From Lepus europaeus (Eukaryota; Chordata; Mammalia; Lagomorpha; Leporidae), in NCBI RefSeq assembly GCF_033115175.1, contig NC_084828.1, positions 96,473,388 through 96,537,387 on the forward strand: DNA of 64,000 nucleotides, written 5' to 3'. The stretch's first letter is position 1. Every line of letters begins with the position of its first letter. A program made the position numbers and the translations under genes. The notes beneath the pieces were generated by a model. That model saw only the letters and a list, made by a program, of their open reading frames with translations, had not been told where the DNA came from and did not search any database. Positions 10,233 to 21,503 of the stretch are shown here, in pieces.

Positions 10233-10396
10233 GGAACATGAGATTTTTTAAAATCAGTTTTTTTTAAAGGTTACTAAAAGTAACATGCATATTATGGTAG
10301 ACAAGTTTGAGAAATCAAAAGAAGATAAAAATAACTGCCATATTCTCAAAACACTGTTTTGAAACTTCCAAGTCTTTTCTTCTACATATACAAAAG

Positions 10397-10510
10397 TACT
10401 GCAAAAAATTTACGGAAAATAAAAGGTAAGTTTATTTTGGTGCAAAAAATCTGAAATCCACATATAGTTTTTCCAGAATATACATTTACCACAAACTTTC
10501 TGATGAGCTC
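10397..10510 (-). mobile_element. Palindromic MITE-like element, uninterrupted
   Basis: Same unit as at 7281: AAATTTACGGAAAATAAAAG, GTTTATTTTGGTGCAAAAAA, then AGTTTTTCCAGAATATAC. It has no SINE at the AAAAG site. Confidence 0.6.
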
Positions 10511-10596
10511 TTCTGTATACTTTAAATTTAAAAAAAAAAAAGTTGCTATCAAGTAAATAAAATATTAGGCTAACAGCAGTTTCTCCTTTTGTCTTT

Positions 10597-10938
10597 GTTT
10601 TTTTTTTTTTTTTTTTTTTTTGACAGGCAGAGTTAGACAGTGAGATAGAGAGACAGAGAGAAAGGTCTTCCTTCCGTTGGTTCACTCCCCAAATGGCCGC
10701 TATGGCCGTCGTGCTGCATCGATCCGAAGCCAGGAGCCAGATGCTTCCTCCTGGTCTCCCATGCAGGTGCAGGGCCCAAGCACTTGGGCCATCCTCCACT
10801 GCCTTCCCAGGCCACAGCAGAGAGCTGGACTGGAAGAGGAGCAACTGGGACAGAATCTGGCGCCCCAACTGGGACTAGAACTTGGGTTGCTGGCACCGCA
10901 GGCAGAGGATTAGCCTAGTGAGCCACAGCGCCACTAAT
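10597..10938 (-). mobile_element. Young-type C-SINE (GTCAAAAA-ending subfamily)
   Basis: The left end is poly-T then TGACAGGCAGAGTTAGACAG, lacking the TTTGAAA motif of the other subfamily. The right end is 'gccacagcgcc'. Confidence 0.85.
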
Positions 10939-10974
10939 TCTCCTTACACATTTGGTGCTTTTAGAGGCATCTAA

Positions 10975-11265
10975 TTTTTTTTTTAAGATTTTTATTTATT
11001 CGAAAGTCAGAGTTACACAGAGAGAGGAGAAGCAGAGAGAGCGAGAGCGAGAGAGGTATTCCATCCCCCAGTTCACTCCTCAGTTGGCCGCAACGACCAG
11101 AGCTACGCTGATCTGAAGCCAGGAGCCAGGAGTTTCTTCCAGGTCTCCCATGTCGGTGCAAGGGCCCAAGGACTTGGGCCATCTTCCACTGCCTTCCCAG
11201 GCCATATGGGATGCCGGCGCTTTGGGCCAGGGCTTTAACCTGCTGCACCACAGCGCTGGCCCCGA
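10975..11265 (-). mobile_element. C-SINE in RFC4 intron, internally shortened
   Basis: Typical ends, but the segment between the CCATAT and the CCCAGGCC motifs is deleted. Confidence 0.8.
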
Positions 11266-12031
11266 GGCATCTAATTGTTTTCATGTGTAAGATTTCAAGA
11301 TGTACTCTGGCCATATGCCTCATACAAAAAATACGGCTAAATTCAAGATAGCCTTTGTTATACTGGCGCATGTTTCATGGACATCAGACCTGGGCCATTA
11401 TCTTTTACTTCTACGTAAAGGGCTCCTCTAGAATGGTTGCCTAAGCCAGGACAGTCATGAGGAATCTAAGAAGGTGGCTCACAGGAAGATCTTCCGGTGT
11501 ATCTGGAAACATACTGCATGGACAACTACCCAGTCTGCTTATGCTCAGGCAGCTAGAGAGCAAGGTGCCGGCCTGGCCAGTCAAGGCAGGGCCTGGCAAG
11601 TTCAGAGCAGAAGGAACTCAGGAGTGGTGTAGACAGGAGCAACAGAAACAGCAGATTCTGTCACACAGCCACACAATGCGTACGTAATCCTGAAGAGGTG
11701 ATGAGACTACCAGCATAACTGGAAAAAACCTGGGCCCTTGGACTCCAAAAGGATGAAGACAGAGACACAAAAAATCAGCTTCCCTTGCTGTATATCTGAG
11801 TAAGATTCAGAAGGAAGGTCATAAAAGATGTAGGCAAGCTAATTTACTGGGGAAGAGGAACAAAATGAGCCCACTGGATTAATTTCAAAAATTCAGAAAT
11901 AAAAACAAATTCAATCATTCCACAGAGAAGCTAAATTCAAATCTTTAGAGAAAAATCACTAGGACCAGAGTTTTTTTGGTGCTGGGTCTGAGAGAGAGAG
12001 AGAGAGAGAGAGAGAAAATATTTCAACTTAC

Positions 12032-12111
12032 CCGAAGAGTTCTCTAGCTGCTGCCAATATAGTGGATGTTTTCCCAGTTCCAGGTGGCCCATAAAATAAC
12101 AGATTAGGGAG
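12032..12111 (-). CDS. RFC4: Replication factor C subunit 4, exon 4
   Basis: Residues 71-96 with split Gly97. It starts [19 protein letters not shown] and ends [13 protein letters not shown] (78-85) is the Walker A P-loop, in which Lys84 and Thr85 bind ATP phosphate and Mg2+. The acceptor is CTACAG and the donor GTAAGT. It is identical in pattern to the human protein. Confidence 0.96.
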
Positions 12112-12231
12112 CTGTAGAAATTAAATTTTTTAAAAAATAAATTGTATTTTGGCACAAAAATGAAAATAATGACTAAAAGTATCTTTAAAACATTTCAATG
12201 ACTTCCCTAATAGAGAGGGTACATATGACTC

Positions 12232-12555
12232 TCTCTTTTTTTTTAAGATTTATTTTATTTATTTGAAAGAGTTACAGAGAGGTAGAGATACAAAGAGAGG
12301 TCTTCCATCTGGTGGTTCACTCCCCAGATGGCCGCAATGGCTGGAGCCATGCCAAACCGAAGCCAGGAGCCAGGAACCTCTTCCAGTTCTCCCACGCAGG
12401 TGCAGGGAGGACTTGGGCCATCTTCTACTGTTTTCCCAGGCCACAGCAGAGATCTGGATTGGAAGAGGAGCAGCCGGGACTAGAACTGACTGGTGCCCAT
12501 ATGGGATGCTGGTGCTTCAGGCAGGGCTTTAACTCGCTGTGCCACAGCACCAGCC
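12232..12555 (-). mobile_element. C-SINE inserted in the tail of the next SINE
   Basis: 'CTCTCTTTTTTTT' occurs at both ends, consistent with insertion into the poly(T)/CT tail of the element at 12562. Confidence 0.8.
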
Positions 12556-12561
12556 TCTCTC

Positions 12562-12945
12562 TTTTTTTTTTTTTTTTTTTTTTAAGATTATTTGAAAGGC
12601 AGAGATACAGACAGAACGAGAGGGAAATGGGTGGGGGGAGAGGGAGGGAGAGTGAGAGGGAGGGAGAGAGGAAGGAATCGGGAGAGAGAGAAAGAGGAAG
12701 GGAGAGGGAGAGGGAGAGGGAGAGGGGGAGAGGGGGAGAGGGGGAGAGAGAGAGAGAATGAGAATGAGAATGAATGAATCGATCTTCCATCACATGGTTC
12801 ACCTACCCCGAATGGCTGCAACGACCAGGGCTGGGCCAGGCTGAAGCCAGGAGCTTCTTCTGGGTCTCCCACATTGGTACAGGGAGATGGGATGCCAGCA
12901 CTGTAGGTGTAGGCTTAACCTTCTATGCCACAGCGCTGGCCCCAG
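12562..12945 (-). mobile_element. C-SINE with large GA-repeat expansion
   Basis: The normally short GA-rich box has expanded to about 170 bp (about 12610-12780). The rest of the body is recognisable up to 'ccacagcgctggcccc'. Confidence 0.8.
12680..12758. repeat. 79-nt uninterrupted purine tract
   Basis: Only A and G on the plus strand over 79 nt, made of GGGAGA and GA units, inside the expanded SINE box. Confidence 0.9.
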
Positions 12946-13036
12946 TACATATGTCTTATTAAGATGTCCAATATAATTGATATCATAGGACTGACAGTTC
13001 TAAATACTGCTTTTTCATATACCCCCACTTTTTCCC

Positions 13037-13315
13037 AAAATATTTTTTCAAGTTTAGTTACTGACAGAGAGGAGAGGTATCTTCCATGCACTGGTTCATT
13101 CCCCAAAGGCCTGCAATTCCAGGACTGGGCCAGGCTGATGCCAGGAGCTGGGGACTCAATCCAGGTCCCCCACATGGGTGGCAAGGACTCAGGTACTCCA
13201 GCCATACTCTGCTGCCTCACAGGGTGCACAGCAGTAGGAAGATGGCTCAGAAGTGAAGGCAGGACTCCATCCCAGGCTGCGCTGGTTAACTTGCTGTGCC
13301 GTAATGTCTGCCCCA
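13037..13315 (-). mobile_element. Older C-SINE
   Basis: Diverged: 'ttttttcaagtttagttactg' at the left and 'gccgtaatgtctgcccc' at the right. Confidence 0.7.
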
Positions 13316-13676
13316 ACAATGTCTTTCTAACCTCTTAAACTGAAATAGTTATGCTTGCTTCTATAACTTATCTACTTAAGTGAAATTTTCAAAACTAGAA
13401 TTAGAACCATCTTATTTCTGAGGGGAACCTCAGGCCTCTGTCAGTTCTCTACATACTCCCTTGCTCAAGACTAGGTGAGATTTTATATCCTACAGAGGTG
13501 TGAGCTGTTTCAAGAGGAAGAGAGACCAAAACAGTAACTGATTTGGACAATATAGAGGAAAAAGGACTGACGGAGATAAATCAAGACACTGAATGAGCTG
13601 AAGTTCTAAGAACAGAAATACTGAAAAAGGAAACTAAACATCTAAAAAGGTACTTCATAAAATTGGTGTAAACTGG
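13316..13676. other. RFC4 intron 3, unannotated stretch
   Basis: No exon, repeat family or RNA recognised. Confidence 0.6.
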
Positions 13677-14285
13677 GGGGCTGGCATTGTGGTGTAGCGG
13701 GTTAAGCCACCATCTGTGACACCAGCATCCCATGGGGTGCCAGTATGTGTCCTTGCTGCTCCACTTCTCTTATTTATTTTTATTTTTTGAAGATTTATTT
13801 ATTTATTTGAAAGCAGAGTTACAGAAAGGCAGAGAGACAGAGAGAGGTCTTCCATCCATTGGTTCACTCCCCCAAATGGCTGTCTGTATCTCTGCCGGAG
13901 ATGGGCTGATCCAAAGCCAGGAGCCAGGAGCTTCCTCTTGGTCTCCCATGTGGGTGCAGAGGCCCAAGGATTTGGACCATCTTCTGCTTTCCCAGGCCAT
14001 AGCAGAGAGCTGGATCGGAAGAGGAGCAGGCAGGCAGCACCGCAGACAGCAGCTTTACCCACTATGCCATAGCGCCAGCCCCCTGGCTGCTCCATTTCTG
14101 ACCCAGCTCCCCGCTAAAGGCCTGGGAGAAATAGCAGAAGATGGCCCAAGTGTTTGGGTCCTGGTCACTCACTTGGGAGACCAGGATGAAGTGCCTGGCT
14201 TTGCTGCAGCCATCTAGGGGAATGAATCAGAGGATGGAAGCCCTAATTCATTCAAATAAATAAATACATCTTTAAAGCTAAATAA
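13677..14285 (+). mobile_element. C-SINE split by an opposite C-SINE
   Basis: The outer copy runs from 'ggctggcattgtggtgtagcg' and resumes after 14083 at 'ctggctgctccatttctgac', ending in CAAATAAATAAATAC. Confidence 0.8.
13780..14083 (-). mobile_element. Nested C-SINE
   Basis: Flanked by copies of TGCTGCTCCACTTCT and GGCTGCTCCATTTCT, an imperfect target duplication inside the outer SINE. Confidence 0.8.
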
Positions 14286-14612
14286 AATTTAAAAATAAAA
14301 TACACTTACCTTTTATTTTCCAAAAAGTTTTTGAAGTACCTTTGTATCAAACACCAGGCCTAGTTCCACATCATGATTATGTGCTCTGTAAGGATACTTG
14401 CAAGTACCACGGAGAATTCAACAGAAGCAGAAAGGATAAGATATACGAAGCACTCTCCTATGTCTTACATGTGGCGTATGCTCTTAAAATTGATTCTTGA
14501 AAAAATTAAGCAAGTATATTCTTTTATATCTTAAAACTAGCCAACTTGGCTCCCATCAAGGAGGCAATTGATATGTAGAGAAGATTAATAAATGTACTAA
14601 TGAACTCTAAAT

Positions 14613-14893
14613 TTTAAGATTTATTTATCTGAAAGGCAGCATGAGAGAACAGACTGTCTGCTGGTTCACTCTCCAAATGGCTGCAACAGCCAGGGCTGAG
14701 CCGGGCTGAAACCAGGAGCCTGGAACTCCATCTGGGTCTGCTACATGGATGGCAGGGACCCTAGTACTGGGTCTTCATTCACCACTTTCCCAGGTGCATT
14801 AGCAGGTGGCTGTATCACAATCAGAGCATTCCGATAGGAGATGCTAGCATTGCAAGTGGCAATTTAACCCACTGTGCCACAGCATCAATCCCT
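14613..14893 (-). mobile_element. Older C-SINE
   Basis: 'ttaagatttatttatctgaaagg' to 'gccacagcatcaatccc'. Confidence 0.75.
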
Positions 14894-15145
14894 TAAGCTC
14901 CAAATTCTATGAAACTACACTCTTCAAATGTTTTTTCATAGAGGGAAATTATTGTACATAGGAAACTAACCAATGAGTGTACTTGCTCCTCTTTAATCAT
15001 CTACCTTCTTCTGTTCGTTCTTCTCCCAAGTCTGATACCACTCTGTTGCTATTTAAGACTATTTATTGGTTTCACATTCCACTAAGAAAAGCAAAAAAAA
15101 ACAATCAAATCTATATTGCTTACCATGGCCTTTAAGGACTTCATG

Positions 15146-15425
15146 GAGGTGGGTGTTTGTTCAGTAGTTAAGATGCCTGCACCCCATACTGGACTGCTTG
15201 GGTTCAAGTACCAGCTCTGCTTCAGACTTCACCCTCCTGTTAATACACACCCTGGAAGGCAGCAGGTGCTGGCTGAAGGACTTGGGTCTCTGCCACCCAC
15301 GTCGGAGACCCAAATTGAGTTCTGGGTTCCTTGCTTTGGACTGGTCCACCCCTGGCCATTGTAGGCATTTGGGGAGTGAACCAGTAGATAGAAGGTCTGT
15401 GTCTCTCTTTCAAATACATTTTTTA
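15146..15425 (+). mobile_element. Older C-SINE
   Basis: 'gtgtttgttcagtagttaag' head; tail joined directly to the next SINE's tail. Confidence 0.75.
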
Positions 15426-15724
15426 AAAAAGATTTATTTACTTATTTGAGAGGCAGAGTTACAGAGAGAGAGGTCTTCCATCTGCTGGTTCACTTTCTAA
15501 ATGGCTGCAAAAAGCTGGATCTGGGCTGATCTGAAGCAGGAGCTTCTTCCAGGTCTCCCACATGGGTGCAGGAGCCTGAAATCTTGGACCATCTTCTGCT
15601 GCTTTCCCAGGCCATAAGCAGAGAGCTGGACTGAAAGAGGAGCAGCCAGGACATGAACCAGTACCCAAAGGGATGCAAGTGCCACAGGCAGTGGCTTAAC
15701 CTGCTATGCCACAGCACCGGCCCC
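15426..15724 (-). mobile_element. C-SINE, tail-to-tail with the previous one
   Basis: 'aaagatttatttacttatttg' to 'gccacagcaccggcccc'. Confidence 0.82.
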
Positions 15725-16129
15725 TGAATAAACTTTTTAAAACCAAGAATACTTCCGTGATCTGCCCACTACCTCCTTCACCTTCTAGACTCCAGCTTAC
15801 AGTGGCCTCCAACAACTAAGTACTTCCTGGCTTCTGCATATGTTCTTTCCTCAACCTAGAAGCTAACCCCCTTCTTTCTTGTGACTATACATACACAAAC
15901 TTCTGTCTCATTACATATACACACATATCCCAAAACTCCTAATGCACTACAAGTCATCAGCCTTCTCTGACCATCCAATGTAAAGTGGACCTTCTCTCCT
16001 ATACTCGTATCTGTCTTTGCTGTACTTGTTGCATTTAGCATCTACTTATTGCTATTGAATAGCTGACTTAATTGTAAAATGTCTACCTCACTACATAATA
16101 AACTTAAAAAGGCCAGGAGCCTTATTTGT

Positions 16130-16408
16130 TTTTTTGTTTGTTTGTTTTGACAGATAGACAGTGAGAGAGACACAGAGAAAGGTCTTCCTTCCATTGGTTC
16201 ACCCCCCAAATGGCCGCCACGGCCGGAGCTATGCCAATCCGAAGCCAGAAGCCAGGTGCCCAAGCACTTGGGCCATCCTCCACTGCCCTCCCGGGCCTCA
16301 GCAGAGAGCTGGACTGGAAGAGGAGCAACTGGGACTACAACCTGGCGCTCATATGGGATGCCGGTGCCGCAGGCAGAGGATTAACCAAGTGAGCCATGGT
16401 GTCGGCCC
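16130..16408 (-). mobile_element. Young-type C-SINE with 19-bp target duplication
   Basis: Flanked by GCCAGGAGCCTTATTTGTT on both sides (about 16111-16129 and 16410-16428). Internally deleted between the two GCC-rich boxes. Confidence 0.88.
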
Positions 16409-16553
16409 CAGCCAGGAGCCTTATTTGTTCTATTTGCATCTGTATTCTCAGAATATTAGTTATTTGCCAAATAAATGAATAAACCAAAACAAAGATAAAT
16501 GTTAATTAGGAGACTACTAACATTAGTAACCTAAGGTTTAAGATATAAGCTGT

Positions 16554-16862
16554 AGGCGGCACCGTGGCTCAACAGGCTAATCCTCCGCCTTGCGGCGCTG
16601 GCACACCGGGTTCTAGTCCCAGTCGGGGCACCGGATTCTATCCCGGTTGCCCCTCTTCCAGGCCAGCTCTCTGCTATGGCCTGGGAAGGCAGTGGAGGAT
16701 GGCCCAAGTCCTTGGGCCCTGCACCCGCATGGGAGACCAGGAGAAGCACCTGGCTCCTGGCTTTGGATCAGCTGGCCGTGGCGGCCATTGGAGGGTGAAC
16801 CAACGGCAAAAAGGAAGACCTTTCTCTCTGTCTCTCTCTCACACTATCCACTCTGCCTGTCT

Positions 16863-16902
<40 letters not shown>

Positions 16903-16904
16903 TA
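16554..16904 (+). mobile_element. Young-type C-SINE with long A tail
   Basis: Flanked by AGATATAAGCTGTA on both sides. The tail is a nearly pure run of about 37 A. Confidence 0.9.
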
Positions 16905-17054
16905 TAAGCTGTAAGATTCATTATTTTAAAAATATTCTAGACTTCCTGGTTTTTAAGGTTATACTATTATTTTGATTTGTGAACAACTCAATGTTGTAAT
17001 GATTCATCTAGGTAAATATCACATATAATTGAAATTACTTAAAACAGGATAAGG

Positions 17055-17318
17055 GGGCAGGTGTTATGGTACAATAGGTTAAGCTGTCGCTTGGGACACT
17101 CCTATCTGATACTGGAGTGTTGGTTCCAGTTCCAGCTACTCCACTTCCGATCCAGCTTCCTGCTAATGCATCCTGGGAGGCAACATATCATAGCACAAGT
17201 GCTTGGACACCTGCTACCCATGAGGGAAACTCAGTTGGAGTTCCAGGATTCTGGCTTCAGCCTGGCCTTGGTCTGGTTGTTAGGGAGTGAGCCAGCAGAT
17301 GAGCATCTCTAATCTGAA
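17055..17318 (+). mobile_element. Older C-SINE
   Basis: 'ggtgttatggtacaataggtt' head; lacks a clear A tail. Confidence 0.7.
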
Positions 17319-17336
17319 ATCTGAAATCCAAGATGT

Positions 17337-17675
17337 GGGGCTGGTGCTGTGGCATAGCAGGTAAAGCCACTGCCTGCAGTGCCAGCATCACATATGGGCG
17401 CCAGTTCTAGTCCCAGCTGCTCCACTTCCGATCCAGCTCTCTGCTATGGCCTGGGGAAGCAGAAGATGTCCCTAGTCCTTGGGCCCCTGCACCCACGTGG
17501 TGGACCCAGAACAAGCTTCTGGCTCCTGGCTTTAGACTGGCCCAGATCCAGCCATTGTAGCCATTTGAGAAGTGAACCAGTAGATGGGAGATTCTCTCTC
17601 TCTCTGCCTCTCCCTCTCCTTCTCTGTAACTCTGTCTTCCAAATAAAAATAAATAAATCTTAAAAAAAAAAAAAA
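17337..17675 (+). mobile_element. C-SINE in RFC4 intron 2
   Basis: Complete; ends CAAATAAAAATAAATAAATC plus A tail. Confidence 0.87.
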
Positions 17676-17918
17676 AGGCGGAAAGGGAAGGATCTAGTCT
17701 ATCTTATTCAGTGGTCTTTACTTGAACACTGTATAACGATGCCACACAGGACTGAATAGGAAGCTTAGAATTTGTTGAACTAATCACCAATGTAGGAATA
17801 GTCAGAAAAGACCTTACAACATGGTATTTATTGGAGGCAAGAGGGTACAAAGAAGGAAGAGGGTGAAAAAATTGCATCTTAAATTTCTCAGTGATGCCAA
17901 ACACCATCTGCTACTCAC

Positions 17919-17997
17919 ATCAGCTCCTTCTAAAGACTTCTTCAGCACGGAAACCACTTCTTCCTGGAAAGCAACTTCATCCACACATTTCGGGCGG
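17919..17997 (-). CDS. RFC4: Replication factor C subunit 4, exon 3
   Basis: The rest of Tyr44 and residues 45-70: [20 protein letters not shown] and onwards to EGAD. The Y-RP box (RFC box II) is the conserved N-terminal element of RFC small subunits that packs on the nucleotide site. The acceptor is CCCCAG and the donor GTGAGT. The split Tyr codon joins correctly to exon 2. Confidence 0.95.
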
Positions 17998-18178
17998 CTG
18001 GGGAGAGAGAGAGGTTATTTAGCATATACAACGGCTAGAGAAGTCTCAGTGTCCCTTCTGCTAAAATATCAATGATAATTCTTATATATTGGTAATGAAA
18101 TGAGAACTTTTCACAATTTTAAGTAGGTGGGAACCGCATTCATATTTACGTTAAGCAAATATATATTGAAATAAAATA

Positions 18179-18490
18179 GGGTCTGGCGCTGTGGCGCAGC
18201 GGGTTAATGCGCTGGCATCCTATATGGGCGCCAGTTCGAGACCTGGCTACTCCAGGACTCTGCTATGGCTTAGGAAAGCAGTACAAGATGGCCCAAGTCC
18301 TTGGGGCCCTGCGTCCGTGTGGGAGACCCAGAAGAAACTCCTAGCTCCTGGCTTCGGATTTGCGCAACTCTGGCCATTGCGGCCAATTGGGGAGTGAACC
18401 ATCAGGTGGAAGACCTCTCTCTCTCTCTCTGCATCCCCTCTCTCTGTGTAACTCTGACTTTCAAATAAATAAATCTTTAAAAAAATAAGA
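18179..18490 (+). mobile_element. C-SINE in RFC4 intron 2
   Basis: Head 'ggtctggcgctgtggcgcag'; a short deletion follows the promoter-like region; TTTCAAATAAATAAATC tail. Confidence 0.87.
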
Positions 18491-19155
18491 AATAAAATAA
18501 TTTTCCACTTCCTATCTGTGTTGCCTGTATCTGTTATGCTTAAAAAAATTAAGCAAAAGGATTATATTTCAAATGCTAACTGGTTAAATAAAGTGAACAC
18601 TTGCTGAGAAAGTGATATTATATTCTGACACAATTAAGAATAAACTTAAGCTGAAAAGGAAAAACTTAATAACCAAAGGATAGGGAATTATTTTAATATT
18701 AAATATGTATGCATAATATGTTGTTATTGTGCTAATACCAACTTAAAAGAAGGCCTACTTACTTTATGGAGAGCTAACAACAAGTTTAACCAATATGAAT
18801 TTAATAATATATAATTTTCATCTTATGTCATTAATGATTTTAGGAGAAGTTAGACCAAAGTTATACTCTCAGCACTAAAATTAAGCTTTCAGCTTAATCA
18901 AACTTTCTTTGGTCCATATTCTTCCAATTAATTGGATTCATGAGGCAGGAGTTATGTCCAGTGATATCTTCTAGGGAATCCTGTGTGTGTTATAAAGCAG
19001 GGTCTCATATTCAAATCTAGCTGCAGGGATTAGGCAGATAATAAGTGAGGAGGGCAGCATGTAAGGCGTAAGAAGACAGCTGGACTGTGACACACTGAGG
19101 ACACCTGGCTTTTCCCAAATGAGCAACACCTAGTGATCCTGATCTCCTGAGAAGA

Positions 19156-19187
<32 letters not shown>
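18491..19187. other. RFC4 intron 2, mostly unannotated; ends in A29 tract
   Basis: No coding or recognised repeat content. It ends in a pure run of about 29 A at 19159-19187, preceded by 'cctgagaagac'. The run could be the tail of an unrecognised retrocopy. No target duplication was found. Confidence 0.5.
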
Positions 19188-19190
<3 letters not shown>

Positions 19191-19204
19191 CATTTCCCAA
19201 CTCC

Positions 19205-19219
19205 CTGCATAATTTTTTT
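19205..19219. repeat. Target-site duplication, left copy
   Basis: CTGCATAATTTTTTT, repeated exactly at 21504-21518 on the other side of the L1-derived insertion. Confidence 0.85.
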
Positions 19220-20179
19220 TTTATTTTTTTTTTAACTTTTATTTAATGAATATAAATTTCCAGTGTACAGCTCATGGATTACAATGGCTTCCCCCCCCCA
19301 TAACTTCCCTCCCACCCGCAACCCTCCCCCCTCCCGCTCCCTCTCCCCTTCCATTTGCATCAAGATTCATTTTCAATTCTCTTTATATACAGAAGATCAA
19401 TTTAGTATAAAGATTTCAACAGTTTGCACCCACATAGAAACACAAAGTGAAACATACTGTTTGAGTACTAGTTATAGCATTAAATCACAATGTACAGCAC
19501 ATTAAGGACAGAGATCCCACATGAGGAGCAAGTGCACAGTGGCTCCTGCTGTTGACCCAACAAATTGACACTCTAGTTTATGGCGCCAGTAACCATCCTA
19601 GGCTGTCGTCATGAGTTGCCAAGGCTATGGAAGCCTTCCAAGTTTGCCGACTCTGATCATATTTAGACAAGGTCATAAAAGACAGAGTGAGGATAGTAAC
19701 CAATGATCCTAAGAGTGGCATTTACCAGGTTTGAACAATTATACAGCATTAAGTGGGGAAGAGGACCATCAGTACACACAGGTTGGGAGTAGAGCCATTG
19801 GTGGTAGAGTAGAGGTTATAATTACAAAGGAATGAGGCCCAAGTGCACTAGACAGGGCCTAGAACAAAGGACAGAGTCATTATTAGAGGAGCTAAGAAAG
19901 GTGCTGTCTAAGCTACAATTAGGTTTTCTGATTGAGAGGCAAATAGAACCTGATAGAAGGGGCTTGATAATAATCTGGTGGGCTTTAGGCCTTGTAAATT
20001 CAGAGGCCCAGACCTATCTATCTCTTCACATGGGGTATATCCTAAGGGAGGTGTGAACCTCCTAGGGGAAGGCACTCTGTTGACTTTCATTACTTGGCTG
20101 GCCTGGGAGGAGAGCTGGCCAGGCAAAGGCAGGTGGCATCTCCAACAAGAAATTTACAGTTCTGCCTGCAATGTTGCTG

Positions 20180-20570
20180 ACCCTACTTGACCACACCCTC
20201 AGCTGCAGTGGTCACTTTGGAAGTTGGGCTGAGTGAAGGGCTTTTCAGCTTAGAGCCAATAAGATCTGTGGCTCTGACCTGGGCATCCTTCGACTCCAGG
20301 GCAGGTCCACTTCCAGTGATCCAACTCTTGGCAGAGCTGCCAGGGCTCTTCACAAGCTGACTTCTGCTGAAGCCCAGGCTTACCACATTGAAAGCCACTG
20401 CAGTAGACTGGCCTGTTGGGTCTCCTTGAGGGCAGATCACTGTACAGATCAGCCATTAATAGGCCTGCCACCCATTGCTTCTGATGCCTAGCTTGCTTTT
20501 CCTCCTGGTTTGTGTTAAAGCAGACCAGAGGATGCAAGTCAAGGGAGTGCCCGTGTCCCATCTCTAATCT
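20180..20570 (-). pseudogene. Retroviral gag-pro-like relic within the L1-derived unit
   Basis: A minus-strand reading contains a gag nucleocapsid-like pair of zinc knuckles. The second fits CX2CX4HX4C over QLCQELDHWKWTC with its first Cys replaced by Trp. The first is degenerate (CGKPG retained, first Cys and His lost). After a frame change, a short 'SPSLSPTSKVTTAAE' stretch could be the gag-protease junction of a class I endogenous retrovirus. It is broken by frameshift and stop and cannot code for a functional protein. The resemblance is by eye only. Confidence 0.4.
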
Positions 20571-20848
20571 TCGGTGGCCTGAACTACAAGTCTATAGTCA
20601 CAGGCATGTTCTGTAATAGTTTTTCTAAGGTAGACAATGCCCATGAGGAAAATTATATTCTCACTTTAAAACTTTCTTTCCCTTTGGTCTGAAAGGGAGG
20701 TTTTTTTTTGAACAATTAGAATTTAACAGACATCAAGAGAACATAATAGATTACTTTAACACATTGCTTTAACAGAGCATCAGAGTTTAATTCTATGTCA
20801 AAGAGAAATTGAGCTTCCTGTGATCTTTTGCTGTGAGGTTTCCTTCCT

Positions 20849-21503
20849 TTACCTTCTTTCATATTGGTGACCATGTTTCTGTGTTTCTGTGTGTAAGACA
20901 TCTTTAAGCATCTTTTGCAGGGCAGGATGAGTGGCAACAAATTCTTTCAGTTTCTGTTTGCTATGAAAAGTCTTAATTTCACCTTCATTCACAAATGAGA
21001 GCTTTGCAGGATATAGTATTCTGGGCTGGCAGTTTTTCTCTCTTAGTACCTGGGCTATGTCTTGCCATTCCCTTCTAGCTTGTAGGGTTTCTGATGAGAA
21101 GTCTGCTGTGAGTCTAATTGGAGATCCTCTAAGAGTGATCTGACGTTTCTCTCTTGCACCTTTTAGGATCTTTTCTTTATGTTTCACTGTGGTGAGTTTG
21201 ATTACAACATGTCGTGGTGAGGATCTCTTTTGGTCATGTTTATTAGGGGTTCTATAAGCTTCCTGTACTAAGATGCCTCTGTCCTTCTCCAAACCTGGGA
21301 AATTTTCTGCTAGTATCTCACTGAAAATGCCTTCTAATCCTTTCTCCCTCTCCATGCCTTCAGGAACTCCTAGAACCCGAATGTTGGGTTTTTTAATAGT
21401 ATCCTGTAGATTCCCGACAATATTTTTTAGATTTCTAATTTCTTCTTCTTTTCTTTGGTTTGCCTGTTTCCTTTCCTGTTCTCTGTCTTCTAAGTCTGAT
21501 ATT
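20849..21503 (-). pseudogene. L1 ORF1p C-terminal part, 5' truncated, still open
   Basis: About 217 codons without a stop, from SDLEDREQERKQANQRKEEE (end of the coiled coil) through the RRM-like region (PNIRVLGVPEG, FSEILAENFP, DRGILVQEAYRTPNKHDQKR) to the C-terminal domain (GSPIRLTADFSSETLQARREW, CQPRILYPAKLSF) and stop. These are the standard ORF1p landmarks of mammalian L1; ORF1p is an RNA-binding trimer of the L1 RNP. The N-terminal half is absent because the insertion is 5' truncated. The lack of stops suggests a fairly recent insertion. Confidence 0.9.

Larger units (their letters stand above)
19220..21503 (-). mobile_element. L1-derived insertion lacking ORF2, with ORF1 3' part, gag-like segment and L1 3' end
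   Basis: A 2,284-bp unit bounded by 15-bp direct repeats and, in minus-strand reading, ending in poly(A), so it inserted as one retrotransposed RNA. In order on the minus strand it has the 3' part of L1 ORF1 (21503-20849), a short linker, a stretch resembling retroviral nucleocapsid/protease (about 20570-20180), a long non-coding part, and the G-rich rabbit L1 3' end finishing in ATTAAATAAAAGTTAAAA. No reverse transcriptase or endonuclease (ORF2) sequence lies between ORF1 and the 3' end. It could be an internally deleted L1 mobilised in trans, or a HAL1-like half-LINE. Whether the gag-like part is a normal piece of the rabbit L1 3'UTR I cannot decide from sequence alone. Confidence 0.75.

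Noticed and set aside
12000-12030. Short direct repeats as a CRISPR-like array
   Set aside because: All tandem repeats seen are mono- to tetranucleotide microsatellites in a mammalian genome; no repeat-spacer structure.
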